NCBI GenBank assembly: GCA_030949995.1 | Contig: JAUZRY010000087.1 | Span: 1-64,000, forward strand | Length of the DNA: 64,000 nucleotides | Direction: 5' to 3' | From: Ardenticatenia bacterium | GTDB lineage: Bacteria > Chloroflexota > Anaerolineae > Ardenticatenales > Ardenticatenaceae | Part shown: positions 39,246 through 46,464 of the stretch, piece after piece | Numbering within the stretch: the first letter of the stretch is position 1 | Layout of the letters: the number at the start of each line of letters is the position of its first letter | Program-made: the position numbers and the translations under genes | Notes under the pieces: generated by a model | Database searches by the model: none | What the model was told of the DNA's origin: nothing | The model's input: only the letters and a program-made list of their open reading frames with translations

Positions 39246-39683
39246 TTACTTGCCCTTGACTTTGATCTTTTTGGCTTGGGCCTTTTGAGCCTTGGGGAAG
39301 CGCAACGTGAGGATGCCGTCCTCAAAAGCGGCTTCGGCCTTGTCTGCGTTGACATCAGCGGGCAGGGTGAGCTGGCGGTAGAAGCGTCCAACGCGATACT
39401 CCCGCAGATGGTAGGTGGCTTCCTTTTCCTCACGCTCCTCCTGGCGTTCGGCTTTGATCGTCAGGACGCCATTGTGGAATTCGAGGTCCACATCACCGGC
39501 CTTGAACCCTGGCAGAGGGGCCTTCACGACGACTTCCTTGTCCGTTTCGTACATTTCAACAGGCAGGCCAGCATACTCTCCACGAGAAAACCAAGGTCGC
39601 ACGAAGGACTCCTCGAACAGACGGTCCATAGCCTCACGCAGGCTCATCACATCGCGGAACGGGTCCCAGCGGCTGAGGGTCAT
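39246..39683 (-). CDS. Small heat-shock protein Hsp20
   Basis: A 145-residue ATP-independent holdase. ATG 39683 has the near-perfect site AAGGAGGTGA; the ATG 14 codons earlier has none. N-terminal WDPFRDVMSLREAMDRLFEE, then the alpha-crystallin domain with PVEMYETDKEVVVKAPLPGF, GDVDLEFHNGVLTIKAERQ, GRFYRQLTLP and AAFEDGILTLRFPKA. The tail KAQAKKIKVKG lacks a clear I-x-I anchor before it. It shares strand and probable regulation with the CbpM/MerR-like gene upstream, and ends at a strong terminator. Confidence 0.92.
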   Translation of the reverse strand: MTLSRWDPFRDVMSLREAMDRLFEESFVRPWFSRGEYAGLPVEMYETDKEVVVKAPLPGFKAGDVDLEFHNGVLTIKAERQEEREEKEATYHLREYRVGRFYRQLTLPADVNADKAEAAFEDGILTLRFPKAQKAQAKKIKVKGK

Positions 39684-39747
39684 TGATCTCACCTCCTTAG
39701 TCTGCATTTCAGGTTCCACTCCCATCTTTCATTAGGGCCGGGAGGTG

Positions 39748-39791
39748 TTAGAAAGGCGCTAAAGGAGCACTAGAAGGCCATTAGAAGGAGA
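39748..39791. repeat. Four 11-bp phased repeats upstream of hsp20
   Basis: Units start at 39748, 39759, 39770 and 39781, consensus YTARAAGGNSN on the plus strand (CCTTCTAR on the coding strand). The near edge is 64 bases from the hsp20 start. The last unit overlaps the stop codon of the regulator gene. One unit per helical turn puts all on one DNA face. Confidence 0.6.
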
Positions 39792-40128
39792 AGTCTTCCT
39801 CGTCAGGAAGGCTGAGCAGGCGGTACACACGGCGTTGTTTGGCTTGATAATAGGCCTCCAGCGAATCCATCTCGGCGCGCAGCACGTCGAGCTCCTGCTG
39901 CAAGGCGATGACTTGCCGGCGCAAACGGAGAGCGACCACCACGCCAGCACGATTGAGCCCTAAGGAGAAGAGGCGCCGCGCTCGGCGTAGTTCCCGGAGC
40001 TGCTCTGAGGAAATCTTGCCCTCATAGACTGGCCCGATAACCGCCTCTTCAACGAGGGCCATCACGAGGCGCACGGGTAGACTGGCCAAGTGCGCCGCTT
40101 CCTCGAGGGAATACCAACGGCTGCTCAT
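39781..40128 (-). CDS. CbpM/MerR-like chaperone-associated regulator
   Basis: A 115-residue protein. The N-terminal winged-helix-like part (YSLEEAAHLASLPVRLVMALVEE) corresponds to the MerR/CbpM helix-turn-helix. RRARRLFSLGLNRAGVVVAL matches the CbpM dimer helix, followed by a coiled coil (LQQELDVLRAEMDSLEAYY) and an acidic tail. CbpM inhibits and modulates the DnaJ-like CbpA; MerR types such as HspR control heat-shock genes. With hsp20 directly downstream and repeat arrays in front of both, a DNA-binding role is favoured. The ATG has AGGAG seven bases upstream. Confidence 0.7.
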   Translation of the reverse strand: MSSRWYSLEEAAHLASLPVRLVMALVEEAVIGPVYEGKISSEQLRELRRARRLFSLGLNRAGVVVALRLRRQVIALQQELDVLRAEMDSLEAYYQAKQRRVYRLLSLPDEEDFSF

Positions 40129-40200
40129 GAAGATACTCCTGCGAACTAGGTTTCACTTTCTGCGTTGGGGAGCATCTGCATCCAGTGTGCAGGTGGGACA

Positions 40201-40244
40201 TTAGAGGCGTGCTATACGCACATTAGAAGCGCGTTAGAAGGGCT
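40201..40244. repeat. Four 11-bp phased repeats upstream of the CbpM/MerR-like gene
   Basis: Units start at 40201, 40212, 40223 and 40234, each YTA-led; two match TTAGAAG exactly. The near edge is 72 bases from the regulator start, similar to the array-to-hsp20 distance, suggesting one protein acts at both places. Confidence 0.6.
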
Positions 40245-40265
40245 AGGTGTCTTGTCCCATCCGGT

Positions 40266-40466
40266 TTAGTGACGGCGTTCGAGATATGCCTGCACAGCTC
40301 CCATCATGCCGAACCACAGCCCGGCCACTGAACTCCCGTAGGCGAGGAAACTCAGGAAGAAAGAAGCGGGCAAGAGCTTGATGACCATGAGGAATGGTAA
40401 CACCGCTCCTATGAGGGCCAAGACGAATCCCAGTGCGATCAGGCGTTTCCAGCTTATGAATTCCAT
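40266..40466 (-). CDS. Small two-helix membrane protein, unknown
   Basis: 66 residues: RLIALGFVLALIGAVLPFLMVI, a short loop, then SFFLSFLAYGSSVAGLWFGMMG and a basic tail. AGGAGG lies about 11 bases upstream of the ATG. No family is recognised, but the pattern (two helices, basic ends) and the ribosome site support a real gene. It lies between the peptide-transporter operon end and the regulator. Confidence 0.6.
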   Translation of the reverse strand: MEFISWKRLIALGFVLALIGAVLPFLMVIKLLPASFFLSFLAYGSSVAGLWFGMMGAVQAYLERRH

Positions 40467-40563
40467 ACCCCGTCGCGCCTCCTGTGTCTTTCGAGCCCCC
40501 TATGATTTCACCGGGTAGCGTTCACGTGGTGCGCGACATCATAAGCTTGTCGTCCTCATTGTC

Positions 40564-41613
40564 TCACATATCCGGTGGGTCAGGGGAGACATCAGGGTCA
40601 TACAACCAGCATTGGACGAGATGGTTTGGGGTTACCTCCTTCTCGGGTGGCACCTTGACCTCGCACACACCCTGAATGATCTTAGCACATCGAGGGTGAA
40701 AACGACAACCGGGTGGAGGGGTGATCAAGCTCGGGGGCTCTCCCGGTGGCACCTCGCGGAACATGTGGGCATTTCTGGGATCGGGCTCGGGTGTTGCCGC
40801 CAGCAGAGCCCACGTGTAGGGGTGTTTAGGACGTTCTAAAATTTCATCCACCGGCCCCTTCTCAACAATTTTACCCGCGTACATCACGAAAATACGTTCC
40901 GAAAAGTAGCGCACAGTGGAAAGATCATGTGTAATGTAAATTACAGAAAGGCGATGATCCTGCTGGAGTTGGCGCAACAGGGTGAGAATTTCGACGCGCA
41001 CGGAGGCGTCCAGCATGGAAACTGGCTCATCAGCCACGAGCAGGCGGGGTTCCAGCAAGATGGCCCGGGCAATAACGATGCGCTGCTGTTGGCCTCCGCT
41101 CAACTGGTGGGGGAATTTGCCCAAGAAGTCATCTACCGGTGTCATTTTGACTTCCTGCATGGCCTTACGGATGCGTTCGATGCGAGCTTGGCGATTCTTG
41201 ACACCGGCCACGATGAGTGGTTCCTCCAAAATGGAGCGAACTGTCATGAACGGGGGCAAAGCACCGTACGGATCCTGTTGGACATATCCGACACGGGTAC
41301 GATACCAGCGCAGCTCTTCTCGGGTGAACCGGGAGATGTCCCGTCCGTCGAAGATAATGCGCCCTTCGCGCGGACGGTTGAGGCCCAAGATTGTGCGCAT
41401 CAAGCTCGACTTCCCACAACCGCTCTCACCTACGATGGCTATGGCCTCACCTTCATATAAGTCGAAACTGACGTCATCCACAGCGCGCACATACCCGGCT
41501 ACGCCTAAGCCAAATCGGCGCAACTCAAACCACACTCGCAGATCTCGAACGGACAGCAGAGGTTCCCCGGGAGCGATATGTGTGGTCACGGGTGCAGGAT
41601 CTGTCAGGGTCAT
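40564..41613 (-). CDS. Peptide-type ABC transporter ATP-binding protein (OppF-like), operon 1
   Basis: A 349-residue ATPase. Walker A GESGCGKS (62-69), Q-loop VQQDP, signature LSGGQQQR (171-178), Walker B LLVADE (191-196) and H-loop His229 are intact. After residue 290 comes the oligopeptide/HPY C-terminal domain with four Cys (GCRFHPRCAKIIQGVC and CWLY), as in family members that can carry an iron-sulfur cluster. It energises peptide uptake with the OppD-like partner at 42529. The ATG at 41613 has AGGAGG upstream; a 21-codon longer start is possible. It is the last gene of operon 1. Confidence 0.9.
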   Translation of the reverse strand: MTLTDPAPVTTHIAPGEPLLSVRDLRVWFELRRFGLGVAGYVRAVDDVSFDLYEGEAIAIVGESGCGKSSLMRTILGLNRPREGRIIFDGRDISRFTREELRWYRTRVGYVQQDPYGALPPFMTVRSILEEPLIVAGVKNRQARIERIRKAMQEVKMTPVDDFLGKFPHQLSGGQQQRIVIARAILLEPRLLVADEPVSMLDASVRVEILTLLRQLQQDHRLSVIYITHDLSTVRYFSERIFVMYAGKIVEKGPVDEILERPKHPYTWALLAATPEPDPRNAHMFREVPPGEPPSLITPPPGCRFHPRCAKIIQGVCEVKVPPEKEVTPNHLVQCWLYDPDVSPDPPDM

Positions 41614-41648
41614 GGGGAATGGTTCCTCCTCGTTGGCATCACTCGACT

Positions 41649-42498
41649 TCACCTCTGAGCAAGATAGCCCAGCCACGCAATGAGCAGGGCTAATACGGTA
41701 AACCCGAGACTGATCACGCGGAGCAGCACGTCCAATCGCCGGTCCACCGCCTCGAAGTGCTTGTCCACCTCCTGAAAGAGGGCCTCAAAGCGTTGATCCA
41801 CCGCCTCGAAGCGCTTGTCCACCTCCCGAAAGAGGGCCTCAAAGCGTTGGTCCACCGCCTCGAAGCGCTTGTCCATCTCCCGAAAGAGGGTCTCAAAGCG
41901 TTGGTCCCGCCGCCTCGAAGCGCTTGTCCATCTCCCGAAAGAGGGCCTCAAAGCGTTGATCCGCCGCCTCGAAGCGCTTGTCCATCTCCCGAAAGAGGGC
42001 CTCAAGGCGTTGATCCGCCGCCTCGAAGCGCTTGTCCACCTCCCGAAAGAGGGCCTCAAAGCGTTGGTCCACCGCCTCGAAGCGCTTGTCCACCTCCCGA
42101 AAGAGGGCCTCAAAGCGTTGGTCCACCGCCTCGAAGCGCTTGTCCATCTCCCGAAAGAGGGCCTCAAAGCGTTGGTCCACCGCCTCGAAGCGCTTGTCCA
42201 TCTCCCGAAAGAGGGCCTCAAAGCGTTGGTCCGCCGCCTCGAAGCGCTTGTCCACCACCTTGAAGTGATGTTCAACGATTTCGAGTCGTTCTTGGTTCCG
42301 CTTGTCATAATGTTCGAGCAAGCGGAACATGTCTTCGCGCAACGTCTTCAGTTCTTCTTCGACGTGGAGCAATCGGTCTACCAAGACCATCTGATGGGCC
42401 TGCTGCTCGTACTTGCGGGCAAACTCAACCAGCAACTGTTCAACAATGGCCCGTACTTGGTTTTCCTGTTCAGGGGTGAACGTTGTCTCCGAACTCAT
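41649..42498 (-). CDS. Coiled-coil repeat protein with C-terminal membrane tail, one frameshift
   Basis: About 282 residues after correction. N-terminal 50 residues are helical (QENQVRAIVEQLLVEFARKYEQQ). Then nine near-identical 18-residue units (DQRFEALFREMDKRFEAV) form a long amphipathic coil. The chain ends in a single helix (VISLGFTVLALLIAWLGYLA), giving a tail-anchored topology with the coil probably in the cytoplasm. One extra C in plus-strand CCC at 41906-41908 shifts the frame; removal gives 283 codons. It lies between the two ATPase genes of operon 1 on the same strand. No family function is known. Confidence 0.7.
41748..42257. repeat. 54-bp tandem repeat, nine full units plus a partial
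   Basis: Unit begins CGCCTCGAAGCGCTTGTCCA and is highly conserved between copies. Because 54 is divisible by three, loss or gain of whole units keeps the reading frame. Several frames stay open through the array, which explains overlapping ORFs here. Confidence 0.9.
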
Positions 42499-42528
42499 AA
42501 GTCACTCGCCTTCGGCCATTGGAGCTAG

Positions 42529-43539
42529 TTACTCCTCCGGTTGGATGGTCTCCGAAGCTGGCGTGGTCAGGGTGCCCTCATGTTCGTACAGCCAACATTT
42601 GACGATGCTGCCGTTGAGGTGGAATGTGGGCGGATCCTGATCACATTTGTCGAAGCGCAGGGGACAGCGGGAGGCGAACCGACAGCCGGAGGGCGGACTG
42701 AGCAAACTCGGCGGCCGGCCTGGAATGAACTCCAGAGTCTGCTTGCCGTGCAGGCGGGGCACGGAGGCCATGAGCTTCTGAGAATACGGATGTAAGGGCT
42801 GAGAGAAGAAATTGGCAGCGTTGTTCATCTCCACAATTTGGCCGGCATACATGACAGCCACATATTCGGCCAAGTCGCTGGACGTGGCGATGTCATGGGT
42901 GATGAGAATGTAGCTCGTGCCGGTTTCCTGTTTGATGCGCTTGAGGGTATTCATGATGTTGGCCTGTGTAAGCACATCAAGGGCTGACGTGGGCTCGTCC
43001 AAGATAATCAGGCTGGGAGAGGTCACAAGGGCCATGGCAATGGCCACACGTTGGCGCATGCCACCGCTCAGCTCGAAAGGGTAGCGGTTGAGGAATCCTT
43101 CGGGCACGCCCACGTAGCGGAACATGCGCCGGGCCATCTCCCACCCCTCCTCCTTGGTCACGCCCAGATGAACCATCGCCGGCTCGGCCACTTGGTCACC
43201 CACGCGGAGTACTGGGTTGAGGGCATTCATAGCAGCCTGGGGTACCATGGAGATGCGTACCCAGCGGATTTGGTCGCGGAAGGTGTCCTCGTCCAAGGCC
43301 ATTACATTCTGGCCGTCCAACGCGATTTTGCCCGTGTACGTGTGAACGTTCCGGGGCAGAAGGCGCAGAATGGCACGGGCCAGTGAACTCTTCCCGCACC
43401 CGGATTCACCGAGAATTACTGTGGCAGAGTTGCGCGGCAGCGAGAAGCTGACTCCGTCAACGGCCTGCACGATCCCTTTCTTGGTGACGAAATAGAGATA
43501 CAGGTCTTCGACGTGTAACACATGTTCGTTTTTCATCAT
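42529..43539 (-). CDS. Peptide-type ABC transporter ATP-binding protein (OppD-like), operon 1
   Basis: A 336-residue ATPase. Walker [10 protein letters not shown] (44-52), VPQAAMNALNP at the Q-loop, [16 protein letters not shown] signature, LIILDEPTSALD Walker B, and LITHD H-loop. The C-terminal HPY domain has GCRFASRCPLRFDKC and CWLY. The ATG overlaps the stop of the permease gene upstream as ATGA, with GAGAGG in front, so translation is coupled. It pairs with the OppF-like protein at 40564. Confidence 0.92.
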   Translation of the reverse strand: MMKNEHVLHVEDLYLYFVTKKGIVQAVDGVSFSLPRNSATVILGESGCGKSSLARAILRLLPRNVHTYTGKIALDGQNVMALDEDTFRDQIRWVRISMVPQAAMNALNPVLRVGDQVAEPAMVHLGVTKEEGWEMARRMFRYVGVPEGFLNRYPFELSGGMRQRVAIAMALVTSPSLIILDEPTSALDVLTQANIMNTLKRIKQETGTSYILITHDIATSSDLAEYVAVMYAGQIVEMNNAANFFSQPLHPYSQKLMASVPRLHGKQTLEFIPGRPPSLLSPPSGCRFASRCPLRFDKCDQDPPTFHLNGSIVKCWLYEHEGTLTTPASETIQPEE

Positions 43540-44900
43540 ACCTCTCGCAGACGTGGATTGAAAATGCGGTCGAGCGTGAAGCCCAGCATGGCAAAGCCCA
43601 ATCCGGTCACCATGAGCAGGGCTGAGGGTTCGAGCACCCAGTAATAGAGCCCTTTGTAGAGGGCACCGTTGGCCAAGGAGTCCTGAATGAGTTTGCCCCA
43701 CGTGGGCAAGATCGGATCACCCAATCCCAGCACGGCCAGCGAGGCCTCAAGGAACACGAAGGAGGGTATCAGCGTGACCAAGTTGGGAATCAGGACTGGA
43801 AGAATGCGCGGAATCAAGTAGCGGAAAATAATCCGCACATCACTGGCTCCGTATGCTTGGGCTGCTTCGATGTAGGGAGATTCGCGCACTTGGAGGAAAA
43901 TGGCCCTGTAGGTTTTAATGCTGGCGCCGAAGATGCTCAGCACAATGGTGGCCCCCAAAATGACCCAGATGCTGCGCGAGTAGAAGGTTCCAATCATGAT
44001 CAGAATGGGCAACAGGGGCAACATGAGATTGACTTCAGTCACTCGCTGAATGGTCTCATCCACAAGGCCGCCGAACCAAACACCGACCGCGGCAATGATC
44101 ATCGTGGTTACCGTGGTGCCCACGGCTGCCAGCAGGCCAAAGGCCAAGGCCACTGGTGCGCCCCACATGAGGGCAACTTTGAGGTCTCGCCGCAGGTGAT
44201 CGGTGCCGGCTATGCCGTAGACCTGACCGTACACAATGAGTTCGCTCTCCACATTGGCCTCAGGCTCAAATGTGGTGGCCACGACTTCCAAGCGATATAT
44301 GCCCTTCAGGGGCGTGGGTTCACCCCCGTTTTCCACAGATGCCGGGTCCAGGAAGAGTGCCACGTTGGCCGGGTAGTCACCGATCTTCCGCTTAATGCGC
44401 CGGGCTAACTTCTCATCCTGGCCAAAGCGAAACGCTCCGCCTCGCTTGACAGCTACGTCCGTGATGCGCAACTCCCGCCCATCTGGCATGAACCAGGTGA
44501 CGGAGACAAAGGGAGCCTTGTTCTCATACGTGGGATAAAAGTACAGGGAGAGATCATCGGGAAAGGCATCGTATTGAAAGTCAAACTCAAAGTTCATTGT
44601 GATTTGTTTGCCGTCCGACATGGCCTTTTCTGAGCGCTGCGCTTGGCCTTGACGGGAATCCAAGATGACACTTTCGGGCAGCTTCTTGGCCCGGAAGAAG
44701 TTCGTCCACGCCGGAGGTACTGTGCGGGGCAAACGGTACCAAATGTTTTCACCACCTCGCCAGAGGGTAATAGCTTCCTCGTAAGGTATGGCGATTACTG
44801 TGTATATGGAGAAAATGGTCAATAAGCTAATAATGATGAGGCCAGCAACGGCTGATGGGTAGTAACGCAACTCTCGTAGCGTATCACGCAATAATTCCAT
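43536..44900 (-). CDS. DppC-like ABC permease with large extracytoplasmic insert, operon 1
   Basis: 454 residues, while DppC/OppC are about 300. Helix 1 is at 17-38. Residues about 45-230 form a soluble, beta-rich extracytoplasmic segment (SLYFYPTYENKAPFVSVTWF and others) where relatives have about 50 residues. GTDHLRRDL (232-240) replaces the usual GTDxLGRD. The permease core follows, with EAA loop EAAQAYGASDVRIIFRYLIP (345-364). Helices then continue to LGFTLDRIFNPRLREV, the DppC ending. The insert could contact the binding protein or substrate. Confidence 0.88.
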   Translation of the reverse strand: MELLRDTLRELRYYPSAVAGLIIISLLTIFSIYTVIAIPYEEAITLWRGGENIWYRLPRTVPPAWTNFFRAKKLPESVILDSRQGQAQRSEKAMSDGKQITMNFEFDFQYDAFPDDLSLYFYPTYENKAPFVSVTWFMPDGRELRITDVAVKRGGAFRFGQDEKLARRIKRKIGDYPANVALFLDPASVENGGEPTPLKGIYRLEVVATTFEPEANVESELIVYGQVYGIAGTDHLRRDLKVALMWGAPVALAFGLLAAVGTTVTTMIIAAVGVWFGGLVDETIQRVTEVNLMLPLLPILIMIGTFYSRSIWVILGATIVLSIFGASIKTYRAIFLQVRESPYIEAAQAYGASDVRIIFRYLIPRILPVLIPNLVTLIPSFVFLEASLAVLGLGDPILPTWGKLIQDSLANGALYKGLYYWVLEPSALLMVTGLGFAMLGFTLDRIFNPRLREV

Positions 44901-45065
44901 TTGTGTTCACCTCTCACAAGATCGCTTCATGTCTACCTGTGGAGACACGTCAGGAATACGAGCAAAGGGATGTGTCACCTTATTCACACAGCGAGGTATT
45001 CTGCCTCTCTTCCACCTGTGTCCAAGTTCACCGTCAACAAGCAGTTGCCATGTGGTTTCTGGGGT

Positions 45066-46192
45066 TCATTGTTTATGGCCACCACCGATGCGCACGCGGG
45101 GGTCCACTAGGGCGTAGAGGATGTCCAACAGAAAGACGGTGATGGCCAGAAGATAGGCGAAAATCACGGTAGAGCCCACAATGACCGGGATGTCGAAGAG
45201 ACCTATCGCTTGGAAGAGGGTTCGTCCCAATCCCGGCCAGTTGAAGACAGTTTCAAAGATGGGAGCACCCGTCCAGAGGCTGATTACCATGAGAGCGAAA
45301 CTCGTGATAATTGTGGGCAGCGTAGGACGAAGAATGTAGCGCCGTTCAATGGTGCGGCCGGATAATCCTTTAGCTCGTGCGAGTTCCACGTAGTCTTCGC
45401 TGGAATAGATAAGAAAGAAAGTGCGCCAGCTGTAGACGCTGATGAAAATGGCGCTTAAGATAATGGCCATAGTGGGCAAGATCATGTGCTTCAACACGCT
45501 GAGCGCATAGAGCACTCGGGATTCCGGGGGAGGAACATCCACTAAGTCGCCAAAGGGCAAAATGCGGAGCCAAGACGCAAAGATAAGGATCAGGAAGATC
45601 CCGTAGAACCACCCGGGGGCAGCCGAGGTGGGCGAAAGTGCCACGAACACGCGGTCCCAGAAACTGCCGTATTGGCGTGAGAGGACGAGGGCCACAAAGA
45701 CGCTGAGGAAAAAGAGCAACAAATCGGCCGTGCCGAAAAGCAGCAGCGTGGTGGGTAATCGTTCCAGAATGATCAGGCGCACCTGACGGGAGCCCGCATC
45801 ACTCACCATGCGTTCGGCAAATCCTAACCGCAGTGTTAAGGCATTGCGCAGAAAGAGAAAGCTGCGCACTACAAAGGGCCTGTCAAGGCCAAGTCGTTTC
45901 TCCTCCAGACGCACCCGTTCCTCGATAATTTGGCGTTTCTGTTCAACCGTGTAATTCTTCAGGCCAGATCATTCATCACCTGAATGGAGACCATCTCGCG
46001 GATCTCATTTCGCCGGATCTCGTCCACGTAACCGCCCATGTTGGCCACCAACACAGTCAAGTAGACGCCTACGATGACTGTAAAGAAGAGCACAACGCCC
46101 CGGACAATCGTGTACTTGGCCAGACGGATCAGCGTGCTCTCACCAGTAGGCGCTGAAATCCCCTGCTCGACAGGAAGCGCTTGTTCAGCCAT
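45066..46192 (-). CDS. DppB-like ABC permease, operon 1, one frameshift
   Basis: About 375 residues after adding one base near 45958, where GGCCTGAAG breaks MNDLA from KNYTVEQKRQII. Helix 1 (GVVLFFTVIVGVYLTVLVA) is followed by a charged segment predicted as a long helix, unlike the short loop in DppB. The core has VELARAKGLSGRTIERRYIL as EAA loop and MVISLWTGAPIFETVFNWPGLG. The end LLDILYALVDPRVRIGG is typical. It forms the channel with the DppC-like subunit. Confidence 0.88.
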
Positions 46193-46424
46193 TCTCCTTG
46201 CTCCTCGTGCTCATGAGCCGGTACTCACCGCCCTCACTTTTTCGTTGATTCCCTTTTCAGCCCACATAAGGGGAATTGACCTCACATTGCCCAATGTTCG
46301 TGTTCCTCTAGACCACATCGTTTCAGGGGGACCAAGGCAAAGAACTTGATATTTTGCTTACTGAACCGAAAAATGAACATTCCAAGTGAACCTCACACCC
46401 GCACTCTCCGGGTGTTGTCGGATC

Positions 46425-46450
46425 GGGGGGCGAGCAGTTGCTCGCCCCCC
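46425..46450. repeat. GC-rich stem-loop after the operon 1 binding-protein gene
   Basis: GGGGGGCGAGC, loop AGTT, GCTCGCCCCCC; 11-bp perfect stem, 14 bases past the stop of the binding-protein gene. No T-tract follows on the minus strand. Such structures often protect the binding-protein mRNA and lower downstream permease expression. Confidence 0.75.
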
Positions 46451-46464
46451 CGGGTGGGACGGCG

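Noticed and set aside
39702-39720. Sigma-54 promoter of hsp20 (TGGAAC-N5-ATGCA)
   Set aside because: GG and GC are correctly spaced, but the predicted start would fall in the ribosome site, and the copy upstream of the regulator lacks the GG.
41748-42257. CRISPR-like repeat array
   Set aside because: The 54-bp units are contiguous with no spacers, multiples of three, and encode a heptad-like coil with one membrane tail.
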